From an uncultured Bacteroidales bacterium (GTDB lineage Bacteria; Bacteroidota; Bacteroidia; Bacteroidales; WCHB1-69), in contig CAKUVI010000008.1 in NCBI GenBank assembly GCA_934699095.1, positions 1 to 64,000 on the forward strand: DNA of 64,000 bases, given 5' to 3'. How positions within the stretch are numbered: position 1 is the first letter of the stretch; each line of letters starts with the position of its first letter. A program made the translations under genes and the position numbers. The notes beneath the pieces were generated by a model that saw only the letters and a list, made by a program, of their open reading frames with translations, had not been told where the DNA came from and did not search any database. This document shows, piece after piece, positions 33,595 to 42,686 of this stretch.

Positions 33595-35181
33595 ATGGAG
33601 AATACTCAAAACGAAATAACAAAAGAAGTAATCATATCTTCACGCGGCCAAGACGTACAAGTGGCGCTACTAGAAGACAAAAAGCTGATGGAGATCCATA
33701 CGGAGAAATCGTCGGCAGAATATTCCGTGGGCGACATATACCTTGGCCGTGTGAAAAAGATAATGCCCGGCCTTAATGCAGCCTTTGTCGACGTGGGCAG
33801 CGAAAGAGAGGCCTTCCTCCACTACCTCGACTTGGGCCTTCACGCAAGAACCATCAACAACTTCGTGACCCAGGCTATAGAAAACGGCAAAAGAAGCATC
33901 AACCACATACAATTCCTTGAGGAAGTGCCCAAAAACGGAAAAATCAGCGACGTGCTGACTTCCGGACAAAACATAATGGTTCAAGTCGCCAAGGAGCCAA
34001 TCTCCACCAAAGGCCCAAGAATCACCACGGAGATATCCTTTGCAGGCCGTTACTTAGTATTGGTGCCTTTCAGCGACAAAGTATCTGTGTCTCAAAAGAT
34101 CAAGAGCAGCGAAGAACGTCGCCGCCTCCGCTCGGCTGTGCAAAGCATACGCCCGCGCAACTTCGGCATTATCATCCGGACAGTGGCTGAACATAAATCA
34201 GTGGAAGAACTTTCGTCCGACCTCGACATGCTCCGCTACCGTTGGGACACTACAGTTGAAAACCTGTTTGCTGCCAAACCGCCATTGCGCTTGGCTCAAG
34301 AAGAAAACAAAATATCTTCCCTTCTGCGCGATTTCCTAAACGAATCCTTCCACGCAATCTACGTTGACACTCAGGACGTATTCAAGGAGGTCAAAAACTA
34401 CCTCCATGTCCACGCCCCTGAAAAAGAAGACATCGTGACTCTCTATAACGAAAAACAACCTATCTTCGACCACTTCAACGTGGCCCGACAGATAAAAAGC
34501 TCCTTCGGAAAAGTGGTCACAGTCAAAGGCGGTGTCTATCTTATCATCGAACACACTGAAGCAATGCACGTGATCGACGTGAATAGCGGAAACAGAGTGA
34601 AATCATCACAGACACCTGAGCAGAACGCCTTGAACACCAATATGATAGCAGCCGCTGAAATAGCCCGGCAACTTCGACTTCGTGATATGGGCGGCATCAT
34701 AACAATCGACTTTGTTGATCTGCACGAAGCGGGCAACAAAACCATCCTGAACAAGGCGATGGCCGACTTCATGCGCAACGACAAAGCAAAACACACAATA
34801 CTGCCTCTTAACAAATTCGGTCTGATACAAATCACCCGCCAACGCGTCCGCCAGGCCACCATCATCGAAAACACCGAACAATGCCCCACTTGTAAAGGCA
34901 CAGGAAAAATAAAACCACCTATCATCATCGAAGATGAAATAGGTAATGCCCTTGATTTTCTGTTCGAGAAACAACACGAACAAAAAATTTCGGTCATCAC
35001 CCACCCTTTCGTATACGCATACCTGACAAAAGGTTTCCCTTCTATCAGACTAAAATGGTGCTGGAAATATAAGAAATACATTAAGATTTCCCCTAACCAG
35101 AGCAGTAAACTCACTGAAGTTCACTATCTTAACGAAAACAATGAGGAGATCATCCTCTGGAGTGAACCCAATCTGGAATAA
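33595..35181 (+). CDS. rng: Ribonuclease G (RNase E/G family)
   Basis: This endoribonuclease cuts single-stranded AU-rich RNA, in rRNA maturation and mRNA decay. The 528-residue protein has the S1 domain (GDIYLGRVKKIMPGLNAAFVDVG), the RNase H-like and 5'-sensor regions (EISFAGRYLVLVP) and the DNase I-like catalytic domain with the metal-binding aspartates in HVIDVNSG and TIDFVDL. The zinc-link motif is CPTCKG. A small C-terminal domain follows, as in RNase G; the long degradosome tail of RNase E is absent. recX starts within its stop (TAATG). Confidence 0.94.
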   Translation: MENTQNEITKEVIISSRGQDVQVALLEDKKLMEIHTEKSSAEYSVGDIYLGRVKKIMPGLNAAFVDVGSEREAFLHYLDLGLHARTINNFVTQAIENGKRSINHIQFLEEVPKNGKISDVLTSGQNIMVQVAKEPISTKGPRITTEISFAGRYLVLVPFSDKVSVSQKIKSSEERRRLRSAVQSIRPRNFGIIIRTVAEHKSVEELSSDLDMLRYRWDTTVENLFAAKPPLRLAQEENKISSLLRDFLNESFHAIYVDTQDVFKEVKNYLHVHAPEKEDIVTLYNEKQPIFDHFNVARQIKSSFGKVVTVKGGVYLIIEHTEAMHVIDVNSGNRVKSSQTPEQNALNTNMIAAAEIARQLRLRDMGGIITIDFVDLHEAGNKTILNKAMADFMRNDKAKHTILPLNKFGLIQITRQRVRQATIIENTEQCPTCKGTGKIKPPIIIEDEIGNALDFLFEKQHEQKISVITHPFVYAYLTKGFPSIRLKWCWKYKKYIKISPNQSSKLTEVHYLNENNEEIILWSEPNLE

Positions 35182-35609
35182 TGGAAATCCCCTACGATAT
35201 TATTCAGAAAATCGAAAGATACTGCGCCTATCAGGAACGCTGCCGCTTCGATGTTAAGAAAAAACTCAAAACCCTTTCTATTCCTGACAACCTGATTGAA
35301 CCTGTATTAAAGAAACTTTCAGATGAAAATTTTCTCAACGAGGAAAGATTCGTTGAGGTATTTGTCAGAAGCAAAGTGAAATCCGCATGGGGGAAACAGA
35401 AAATCTGCGCTGCGTTGAAAATGAGACAAATTCCAGACTTTCTCATCTCAAAATATGTATCCGAAGTTGATCAGGAAGACTACTCGGAAAGGATAAAAAA
35501 CACCATCGAGAAGTGGGAAAAGAGCCATAAAGAGGCAACCCAAGACAAACTAATTCGCCATTTGCTATCAAAAGGATACTCTTATAACGACTTCCGCGAT
35601 TTGATCTGA
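35181..35609 (+). CDS. recX: Regulatory protein RecX
   Basis: RecX modulates RecA filaments. The 142-residue helical protein has the three-helix repeats of the family: YCAYQERCRFDVKKKL, DENFLNEERFVEVFVRSKVKSAWGKQKI and the C-terminal LIRHLLSKGYSYNDF. Its ATG shares a base with the RNase G stop. recA is not in the window. The 213-base gap downstream shows no gene and no clear terminator. Confidence 0.9.
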   Translation: MEIPYDIIQKIERYCAYQERCRFDVKKKLKTLSIPDNLIEPVLKKLSDENFLNEERFVEVFVRSKVKSAWGKQKICAALKMRQIPDFLISKYVSEVDQEDYSERIKNTIEKWEKSHKEATQDKLIRHLLSKGYSYNDFRDLI

Positions 35610-35822
35610 ATTATACGTGTCCATCAAACACTTTCCATAGTCGCCAAGAGGTTGGTATTTCATTTATTACTGTCAAAAAACAAAACCCACATTCAGATTA
35701 CAAGCCAGCAATGATTTAGATTGTAGCCTTGAAATCTTATTCCAGTATGTCAGGCGGCCTTCTGCAGTGCAAAAGATCAGACCAGACAACAAAAAATCAA
35801 ACTATACCTGAAGCGAAAGATC

Positions 35823-37502
35823 TCAGATGACTGTAATTTTCTTGTAGTGGATGCGCTTAGGCGTAACATTGCCTAATCTCATCTTTTTGTTCTCTTCGTA
35901 TTCGGTGTAGCTTCCTTCAAAGAAATAGACTTGCGAGTCACCCTCAAAAGCAAGGATGTGGGTGCAAATTCTGTCGAGGAACCAACGGTCGTGGGAGATA
36001 ACCACAGCACAACCGGCAAAGTTCTCGAGGCCTTCCTCTAAGGCACGTAATGTATTGACATCTATATCGTTAGTTGGCTCGTCAAGGAGCAGCACATTAG
36101 CCTCAGATTTCAGAGTGAGTGCCAGATGAAGTCTGTTGCGTTCACCTCCCGAGAGCACGCCTGCCTTTTTGCTCTGGTCGGTACCGCTGAAGTTAAACCG
36201 CGAAAGGTAGGCTCTGGAATTGATGAGACGGCCGCCCATGCTGATCTGTTCGTTGCCTTCTGAGACCACTTCCCACACACTCTTTTCCGGATCGATCACA
36301 GTGTGTTGTTGGTCCACGTATCCAATAGTCACAGTCTCCCCAACGTTAAACTCTCCGCTATCCGGTTTCTCCAGGCCCATAATCATGCGAAACAGGGTCG
36401 TTTTGCCGGCACCGTTAGGACCGATAACACCCACGATTCCATTGGGCGGCAAGTTGAAATTAAGATCGTCGAACAGCAACTTGTCTCCAAATGCTTTTCT
36501 TACATGATTAGCTTCAATCACCTTATTACCAAGTCGTTTGCCATTGGGTATGAAAATTTGCAAGCGCTCCTCTTTTTCCTTAACATCCTCATTTAGGAGC
36601 TTGTCGTATGCATTAAGGCGGGCTTTGGATTTTGCATGACGGGCTTGGGGCGCCATTCTAACCCACTCAAGTTCACGTTCAAGGGTCTTCATTCGTTTGC
36701 TCTCCTGCTTGGCCTCCATAGCGAGACGGTTGGATTTCTGTTCGAGCCAAGACGAATAGTTTCCCTGCCATGGAATACCCTCTCCGCGGTCAAGTTCAAG
36801 AATCCAACCGGCCACATGATCGAGAAAATATCGGTCGTGGGTAACGGCGATAACAGTGCCCTTATACTGCTGGAGATGGGCTTCGAGCCACTCTACAGAC
36901 TCAGCGTCAAGATGGTTAGTCGGTTCATCGAGAAGCAATATGTCAGGCTCTGTGAGCAGAAGTCGGCACAAAGCCACACGACGACGTTCGCCGCCGGAGA
37001 GGTTGGCTGCGGGAGTGTCACCGTCAGGGCAACGCAGGGCATCCATTGCCCTCTCCAACTTGGAATCGAGCTCCCAAGCATCGTATTGCTCTATAAGGTC
37101 TGTCAACTCCCCCTGCCGTGCAATCAACTTGTCCATTTCATCGTCACTCATCGGCTCAGCAAATTTCATGTTCACTTCTTCATACTCCTTCAGAATGTCA
37201 ACAATCGGCTGAACCCCCTGCATCACAACTTCCTTTACTGTAAGATTGTCGTCGATTTGCGGCTCTTGAGGCAGATAACCTACAGAATATCCAGGTGAAA
37301 ACACGACCTCACCCTGATACGATTTGTCAAGCCCGGCTATTATCTTCAAAAGCGAGGATTTTCCTGCTCCGTTCAATCCGAGAACACCTATCTTTGCCCC
37401 ATAAAAGAAAGACAGATAGATGTTTTTGAGCACTTGTTTCTGGGGTGGGAAGGTCTTGCTGACATTCACCATTGAAAAAATAATCTTCTTGTCGTCTGCC
37501 AT
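35823..37502 (-). CDS. ettA: Energy-dependent translational throttle EttA (ABC-F)
   Basis: EttA is a ribosome-bound ABC-F ATPase that senses the ADP/ATP ratio at the E site. The 559-residue protein has two ATPase domains: Walker A GLNGAGKSSLLKI and GPNGAGKTTLFRM, signature LSGGERRRVAL and LSGGERNRLHL, Walker B ILLLDEPTNHLD and VLLLDEPTNDID. Between them lie the EttA-type linker with EWVRMAPQARHAKSKARL and the short arm insertion in domain 1. It is a single gene with no close same-strand partner. Confidence 0.96.
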   Translation of the reverse strand: MADDKKIIFSMVNVSKTFPPQKQVLKNIYLSFFYGAKIGVLGLNGAGKSSLLKIIAGLDKSYQGEVVFSPGYSVGYLPQEPQIDDNLTVKEVVMQGVQPIVDILKEYEEVNMKFAEPMSDDEMDKLIARQGELTDLIEQYDAWELDSKLERAMDALRCPDGDTPAANLSGGERRRVALCRLLLTEPDILLLDEPTNHLDAESVEWLEAHLQQYKGTVIAVTHDRYFLDHVAGWILELDRGEGIPWQGNYSSWLEQKSNRLAMEAKQESKRMKTLERELEWVRMAPQARHAKSKARLNAYDKLLNEDVKEKEERLQIFIPNGKRLGNKVIEANHVRKAFGDKLLFDDLNFNLPPNGIVGVIGPNGAGKTTLFRMIMGLEKPDSGEFNVGETVTIGYVDQQHTVIDPEKSVWEVVSEGNEQISMGGRLINSRAYLSRFNFSGTDQSKKAGVLSGGERNRLHLALTLKSEANVLLLDEPTNDIDVNTLRALEEGLENFAGCAVVISHDRWFLDRICTHILAFEGDSQVYFFEGSYTEYEENKKMRLGNVTPKRIHYKKITVI

Positions 37503-37539
37503 AAATATATGTTTGTAAAAAATCCGAAAAAGGTTTAAG

Positions 37540-38598
37540 CTATCTTAAGGGTTCAAATAAGGGAGAATTGCGATAGTAGTCAAAATTTAGCCTTTTGGTA
37601 CGTTCGCTAAGAACCAAGGTGTCTTCATTATGGCCCATAGTATTGTCCAACGTCAGATCAACGTATGCGTAGTTTCTGGAAGCCAGAAGGCCGTATGCCG
37701 TTTCATCGTTGGATACAAAATTGGTGTATTCCAACCGGTTTTGGACTATACTGCTATTAGGTGTGGCCACTTCCCTGTAAGTCAAGTAATTGTTATCGGC
37801 CGCCCAGACTGTGAGTCGCAGACAGCGGTACGGCTGGCCGTCGATCGCGTCAGTGTATCTGGTCACATTCGGGTTTTCGGGAATAGCCTGTATGTAGGAG
37901 TTAAAGAACGCCACAGGCGTGAAATCATTGTAGTTGATTTCCGTAGAGTTCGTGGCGCGAATGTAGTCGCTGTTGAGCCTTCTTTGCAATTGCTTGTGCT
38001 CAATGTTGCCTGTGTTTTTGTCAACCTCTATGTAATAGAATGTCAGATAGATGTCATACAGGGCGGCGTTGTCGGACTGATAAAACTGGATCTTGTATTT
38101 ATTGTCAAGGTTCATATTCCAACTGAGCATCGGGCGACGAATTGAAAAATCGCCTGTGATCAAAGTTTCCGCATATACAATGTCACCGGTTGCTTTCCTG
38201 TAGATGATAAGGCGGTAGGTCGCATCGGGGTTGAGTTTCCAGTCCGAATAGTATAAAATCTGTTTGGGACTGGCAAAATCGCCCTGTTCCTTGTTCACCT
38301 TTGTGGTTGTGTCAAGGACTGCACTCCTCGTGAGGGCACCGTTGATATATTCATCAAATCTGACCTCAATGGAATCGACCGGATAATAGATATTGTCGGG
38401 ATTCAACGCCGCCTCATAAGCGTTTTCGTCAGTGATGAATCCCTTGTAAATCTTGAAATAATGAATCTCATCCTTAGGATTCAATATCCCGTATGATATT
38501 GTAATATCTTTATAATCTGCGGTTAAATCAATTGGCTTGCAACAGCTGAAAAGTACAGCTATGGTTAAAAAAGATATGAATGTGTAAAGTGACTTCAT
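37540..38598 (-). CDS. Uncharacterised lipoprotein of an outer-membrane operon
   Basis: The 352-residue protein has a lipoprotein signal peptide (MKSLYTFISFLTIAVLFSCCKP) with Cys at about residue 19. Beyond it I recognise no catalytic motif. The sequence is rich in beta strands and Asn/Tyr/Thr, with an early segment (ITISYGILNPKDEIHYFKIYKGF) that could be an Ig-like domain. It is the last of three same-strand envelope genes, five bases after a barrel gene. It may be a lipoprotein partner of the barrel or of the TonB-type receptor. Confidence 0.75.
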   Translation of the reverse strand: MKSLYTFISFLTIAVLFSCCKPIDLTADYKDITISYGILNPKDEIHYFKIYKGFITDENAYEAALNPDNIYYPVDSIEVRFDEYINGALTRSAVLDTTTKVNKEQGDFASPKQILYYSDWKLNPDATYRLIIYRKATGDIVYAETLITGDFSIRRPMLSWNMNLDNKYKIQFYQSDNAALYDIYLTFYYIEVDKNTGNIEHKQLQRRLNSDYIRATNSTEINYNDFTPVAFFNSYIQAIPENPNVTRYTDAIDGQPYRCLRLTVWAADNNYLTYREVATPNSSIVQNRLEYTNFVSNDETAYGLLASRNYAYVDLTLDNTMGHNEDTLVLSERTKRLNFDYYRNSPLFEPLR

Positions 38599-38603
38599 GA
38601 TGA

Positions 38604-39404
38604 TTATTCGTTGTAGTTAGGGATTTCGCGGATCCATTTTGCGCCCAACCGCTGACCATACTTGTTGACGCGAGTGTTTTTGTAGAACTTTTGGTTAAAG
38701 TAGTATTCAAGTCTTACCGAAAGCATATTATTGTAGTACTTGTGGGTCTCTGCAAGTGTGGAGCCGTCGTTTCGTCTGTACTCGAACAGGGTCTTTCTCA
38801 CAGGAACGAGTGAATATTCGTATCTGAAGTTCAGGTTCAGGCCTTTGTAGAGGCGGATGTTTACATCTGCTATCACAGACCAGTCACTTTTCTTATAGTG
38901 GCCTGAACGAGCGTTGACGGTGCGTGTGAAGCCGTTGTACACCTCGTGTGCACGCACCAGCCTGCTCCATGCAAAGCCAACGCCAAATGTGCATCCCGAG
39001 TACATCTCCTCATAATGAATCAGAAGAGGTATCTGGACGTAATCAAGGGCGATGTTACACTTCATCTTGGGATTGAATGGCTTGTTCACATCAATGTCAT
39101 TGAACATTGAAGGGGCGTAGTTCAACGTGTCGAAGTATCCTGGAGAGCAGCTCTTTCGTGAACCCTTCTGGTTGTAGAGGAGTTCTACAGAAAGCTGCCA
39201 GGTCTGTTTCCTATTCAGTGGAAGAGCCACGCCCAAACCACCGTTTGCGCCCACCCTTGTAAATCCGTGCACGTCATCTCCTTCTATCTGTGAAAAGTTG
39301 GCACCGGCAGCAACAAAGCCTATAAATCTCTGAGCTGCAACATCTTCCGACACTAATATCATGACGAATATCGTCAATACTATTATCAATGGTCTTTTTT
39401 TCAT
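38604..39404 (-). CDS. Outer-membrane beta-barrel protein (PorT/OMP_b-brl_2-like)
   Basis: The 266-residue protein has a signal peptide (MKKRPLIIVLTIFVMILVSEDVAAQ) and then the PorT-like opening GFVAAGANFSQIEGD with repeated barrel strands (VGANGGLGVALPLN, DYVQIPLLIHYEE, LNLNFRYEYSL, LSVRLEYYFNQ). The conserved segment VQIPLLIHYE is usual for this family of small barrels. The function is unknown. It lies between the TonB-type receptor gene and the lipoprotein gene on the same strand. Confidence 0.8.
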   Translation of the reverse strand: MKKRPLIIVLTIFVMILVSEDVAAQRFIGFVAAGANFSQIEGDDVHGFTRVGANGGLGVALPLNRKQTWQLSVELLYNQKGSRKSCSPGYFDTLNYAPSMFNDIDVNKPFNPKMKCNIALDYVQIPLLIHYEEMYSGCTFGVGFAWSRLVRAHEVYNGFTRTVNARSGHYKKSDWSVIADVNIRLYKGLNLNFRYEYSLVPVRKTLFEYRRNDGSTLAETHKYYNNMLSVRLEYYFNQKFYKNTRVNKYGQRLGAKWIREIPNYNE

Positions 39405-39422
39405 CTGTTATGATTTTAGGCG

Positions 39423-39430
39423 CGAAGATA
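39423..39430 (-). promoter_or_regulatory. Possible -7 element of the barrel-lipoprotein pair
   Basis: TATCTTCGCG on the minus strand deviates from TAnnTTTG by one base and lies 18 bases before the barrel ATG. The pair may instead be read from the receptor gene. Confidence 0.35.
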
Positions 39431-39443
39431 CAAAAAATATGGA

Positions 39444-41909
39444 TTACATTGGCATCGTGGAACCCTGACCGCCTCCGGCCGAACCACCTCCTTGGCGTGC
39501 CTGATGCTCAAGCTCCATCTTGCCGAACCTGAGAGTGAATCCTGCCGACACCGTGCGTGAGTTATACTTGAAAGTGCTGTGCGAAACCAAATACGGACTC
39601 TCGACGTCAGAACCCCACTTGTTCCAATTGAAAATGTCTGTAACATTCAGATATAACGACAGCTTATGATCGAAAAAGTCAACCCTCAGACCCGCATTGA
39701 TACCGTAATACGGCTTGGATATGGAGAAAAGTGTTTGTGATGGCGACCTATAGGTCCCCGATGCTGTTATCTCCAACCGCTTCCAAAGTTTGGTCCACAA
39801 ACTGAGGTCGAAACTGTATGACCACAAGCTGCTCTTCACAAGCTCGCTGTTATAGATGGTCTCCAGATATGAGTGATATACATTAGCATAGAAACGAATG
39901 TTAAGCATGGCGTTCGGCCGGTACATCGTGTTGAATTCCAAGCCTGTACTTGTGGATTTTCCAACATTGATGGGATATTCGTAGGTAACAATGCGACCGT
40001 AGTAATCATGATACATCGGGATTGCAATCTCATTAACTTCGCGGCTCTTTGCCCTGAAATAGATGGTTGCGCCCACTGAGCCGAACTTGTTCCAATATTT
40101 TGACCAGCCTGCCTCCAACGAATGTGTGAATATGTTTTTGAGCAATGGATTTCCGGAACTGAAGCCCTCTTCAGAAAAATCACAATACTTGGTCAGCTGT
40201 TCTGCAGAAGGGGTTGAACTCCGGAATGAATAACTGAGCCTGAAATTGTGCATCGACTCCGTTCTGTAGGACAAATGCAAGGAAGGGCGGACATGAAAAA
40301 AATGTTTCTTTATATTGAATGTGTCGGTAAGTTCGTCAGGATAATTCAACATGATATATTCGTGTTCGAAACGGACTCCGGGCTTTATTGTGAAGTTACC
40401 AAATTTTTGCTCGAGAGTAAAGAATATATGGTTGTCAATTGTGGGAGAAGTCATACGGTAAGTGCGCATCTCGTCAGTAATCCAGGTTTCATCCCTCAAG
40501 CTGTCAACATTTCTTGAATATTTACTGAAATCCAAGCTGCCATAATAACCGACGGATATTTCTCCTTTATCGGAATAGGGCCTGTCGTATCTGATTTCCG
40601 CCGACACATCGAACTGCATAGATTTGGAGTCGGTTTGCAAGGTGCGTATGTAATCCGCCGGAAACACGCTACGCCTGTGATAGTTGTCGTTGTTATAGGC
40701 CCATGAACTACCATTCAGGTCGAATGACAGATTGTGCCCCTTTTGGTCAAATTTGTGTCTGTAATAGAGTCCCAAGCCGCCCCAGTAGGAGAAGCTTTCC
40801 GAGTTTGCCACACCATGATAATTGGTATTGTATTCATACGGGAAATAAGTGTTGCGGTAGTAATCCTCCGTGTGGTTTGATTTGCCGGAATTGGGCCAGA
40901 ATCCGCTCCACAACGAGATGGAGTTCATGCTGTCTATGTCGTAGTTCATGCTGAAATGCAATCCGCCGCTGTAGTTGTTGGACTTGCTCAGCGATGTGTC
41001 TCTCTCAAAGCTGATAAGTTGACGTTGTTCACCGTCCATGTATCCAAATAGGCTGACATCCGAAATGTTGTTGTACTTGTTGAGTGAATAGGAGAAATTT
41101 GAGTAAAGGTTTATGGAAAGTTTCTCGTTGCTCCACACATAAGAGACCCAAGGGCTCACATAAGGCCTTATGGAGGCGTTAGTGCCGAAGCTGAAAAACT
41201 GGTTTTTCTTCACTTTTGTGGTTGTGACTATATTGATGATTCCATCAGCCTTTGACCCGTATCTGGCGGAAGGATTTGTTATTACCTCCACGTGGTCAAT
41301 ACTGTTTGCCGGCATCTGTTGCAGATATGTTTTCAGGTTCTCGCTCGTGAGGTGCGAAGGCTTGTCGTTGATCCATATCTCCACACTTGACGTGCCACGA
41401 AGTGTCACGTTGCCCTCCACATCAACAGAAACGCCCGGTGAGTTCTGAAGCACATCAGATGCGGTACCCGTCTGCACGCTCGGGTCTTCTGCCGTATTGT
41501 AAAGCATTTTCTCACCGTCAACGGCGAACAGCGGGCGTTCTCCCTTGACAACAACCTCCCCTATCGTGGTGGCACCGGGTGTTATTTTCAATGTGCCAAG
41601 ATTAATGTCTTTATTCACCTCGACACTTTGCGTGAGAGTTTCATATCCTATAAACGAAGTCACTAACCTGTAACTTCCGTTCGGTACAGAAACCAACTTG
41701 AAATCTCCATTGTCACCGGCAGGGGCATTTGCAACCAACACGCTGTCGCTCTGCCTGAGCAAAAAGATGTTCACATACGACACAGGCTTGTCGGTCTTTG
41801 CATCCACAATTTTACCTGTTATCGTATTCTGTGCTAAAACAGTATAAACGGAAAAGAAAAGTATCATCGTCAGGAAAATACTTTTCTGATAATTCTTTAA
41901 CGTATTCAT
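39444..41909 (-). CDS. TonB-dependent receptor-like outer-membrane protein (OMP_b-brl_3 family)
   Basis: The 821-residue protein has a signal peptide (to about residue 26), a carboxypeptidase-regulatory fold (ITGKIVDAKTDKPVSYVNIFLL, residues 29-110) and a plug (DVLQNSPGVSVDVEGNVTLRG, INDKPSHLTSENL, SIDHVEVITNPSARYGSKADGIINIV). A 22-strand-type barrel follows to FTLRFG. A glycine- and methionine-rich tail (GGGSAGGGQGSTMPM) ends the chain past the last strand. Such OMP_b-brl_3 receptors differ from SusC, and the substrate is unknown. No SusD-type partner is present. Confidence 0.88.
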   Translation of the reverse strand: MNTLKNYQKSIFLTMILFFSVYTVLAQNTITGKIVDAKTDKPVSYVNIFLLRQSDSVLVANAPAGDNGDFKLVSVPNGSYRLVTSFIGYETLTQSVEVNKDINLGTLKITPGATTIGEVVVKGERPLFAVDGEKMLYNTAEDPSVQTGTASDVLQNSPGVSVDVEGNVTLRGTSSVEIWINDKPSHLTSENLKTYLQQMPANSIDHVEVITNPSARYGSKADGIINIVTTTKVKKNQFFSFGTNASIRPYVSPWVSYVWSNEKLSINLYSNFSYSLNKYNNISDVSLFGYMDGEQRQLISFERDTSLSKSNNYSGGLHFSMNYDIDSMNSISLWSGFWPNSGKSNHTEDYYRNTYFPYEYNTNYHGVANSESFSYWGGLGLYYRHKFDQKGHNLSFDLNGSSWAYNNDNYHRRSVFPADYIRTLQTDSKSMQFDVSAEIRYDRPYSDKGEISVGYYGSLDFSKYSRNVDSLRDETWITDEMRTYRMTSPTIDNHIFFTLEQKFGNFTIKPGVRFEHEYIMLNYPDELTDTFNIKKHFFHVRPSLHLSYRTESMHNFRLSYSFRSSTPSAEQLTKYCDFSEEGFSSGNPLLKNIFTHSLEAGWSKYWNKFGSVGATIYFRAKSREVNEIAIPMYHDYYGRIVTYEYPINVGKSTSTGLEFNTMYRPNAMLNIRFYANVYHSYLETIYNSELVKSSLWSYSFDLSLWTKLWKRLEITASGTYRSPSQTLFSISKPYYGINAGLRVDFFDHKLSLYLNVTDIFNWNKWGSDVESPYLVSHSTFKYNSRTVSAGFTLRFGKMELEHQARQGGGSAGGGQGSTMPM

Positions 41910-41920
41910 AAAATGGGATT

Positions 41921-41932
41921 TTACATATGTAA
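41921..41932. promoter_or_regulatory. Perfect palindrome before the TonB-type receptor (candidate operator)
   Basis: TTACATATGTAA lies 12 bases before the receptor ATG. A 12-base perfect palindrome this close to a start could be a repressor site, but short AT-rich palindromes also arise by chance. Confidence 0.3.
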
Positions 41933-42025
41933 GTACAACGCGAAGACAATATTTTTTATTATGAAAAATTTTACAAAAAAAAGAAAATTCATAAAATCAT
42001 CCTTAAATACTGATATTTTCCTTCT

Positions 42026-42682
42026 TCACGACTGCAATTTGTTGTTTTTAACATAAAAAGAGCAGATTTCAGTCAGGGCACAGTTTTCACAGTGAGGCTT
42101 GCGCGCGGTGCAGACGTATCGGCCATGCAGCAGCAGCCAATGATGTGCCATAGAAATGTACTCTTCAGGAAATAGCTTGACCAACTTTTTTTCCACCAAT
42201 TCAGGCGTGGTGGCGCTCTCGGATACGAGGCCCAACCTGTGCGAAACCCTGAAGACATGGGTATCTACCGGCATGGCCGGTTTGTTGAACGCAAAGGCAA
42301 GAACCACATTGGCTGTTTTGCGCCCCACTCCCGGCAACTTTGTCAACTCCTCGACCGTGTCAGGTATTCGGGAATTGAAATCCTTCACAACCATTTTTGC
42401 CATTGCAACTATATGTTTAGCCTTACTGTTTGGATATGAGACCGACTTTATATATGTAAGCAATTCATCTTCAGTTGTTTCCGACAATTCAACAACAGTA
42501 GGAAAACTCTTGAACAACATTGGTGTCACCATATTCACACGTTTATCAGTGCACTGTGCCGCCAACATAGTTGCAACTAAAAGTTCGTACGCATTCGTGT
42601 ACTGAAGCTCAGAGACTGCATCTGGCATCGCTTTCACGAAATAATTGATGAGAAACTTAATCTTTTCCGATGTTTTTGCCAT
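42026..42682 (-). CDS. nth: Endonuclease III
   Basis: Nth is the base-excision repair glycosylase/AP lyase for oxidised pyrimidines. The 218-residue protein is complete: LLVATMLAAQCTDKRVN, the helix-hairpin-helix LPGVGRKTANVVL with the catalytic Lys, VDTHVFRVSHRLGL with the catalytic Asp, and the iron-sulphur cluster CTARKPHCENCALTEIC (C-x6-C-x2-C-x5-C). An upstream in-frame extension would run 94 bases into the LytTR gene. The ATG at 42682 overlaps that gene's end by only a few bases less than an operon junction. Confidence 0.95.
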   Translation of the reverse strand: MAKTSEKIKFLINYFVKAMPDAVSELQYTNAYELLVATMLAAQCTDKRVNMVTPMLFKSFPTVVELSETTEDELLTYIKSVSYPNSKAKHIVAMAKMVVKDFNSRIPDTVEELTKLPGVGRKTANVVLAFAFNKPAMPVDTHVFRVSHRLGLVSESATTPELVEKKLVKLFPEEYISMAHHWLLLHGRYVCTARKPHCENCALTEICSFYVKNNKLQS

Positions 42683-42686
42683 CTGT

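Noticed and set aside
35610..35822. A gene or riboswitch between recX and ettA
   Set aside because: There is no convincing frame, promoter or structured leader, and both flanking genes end here.
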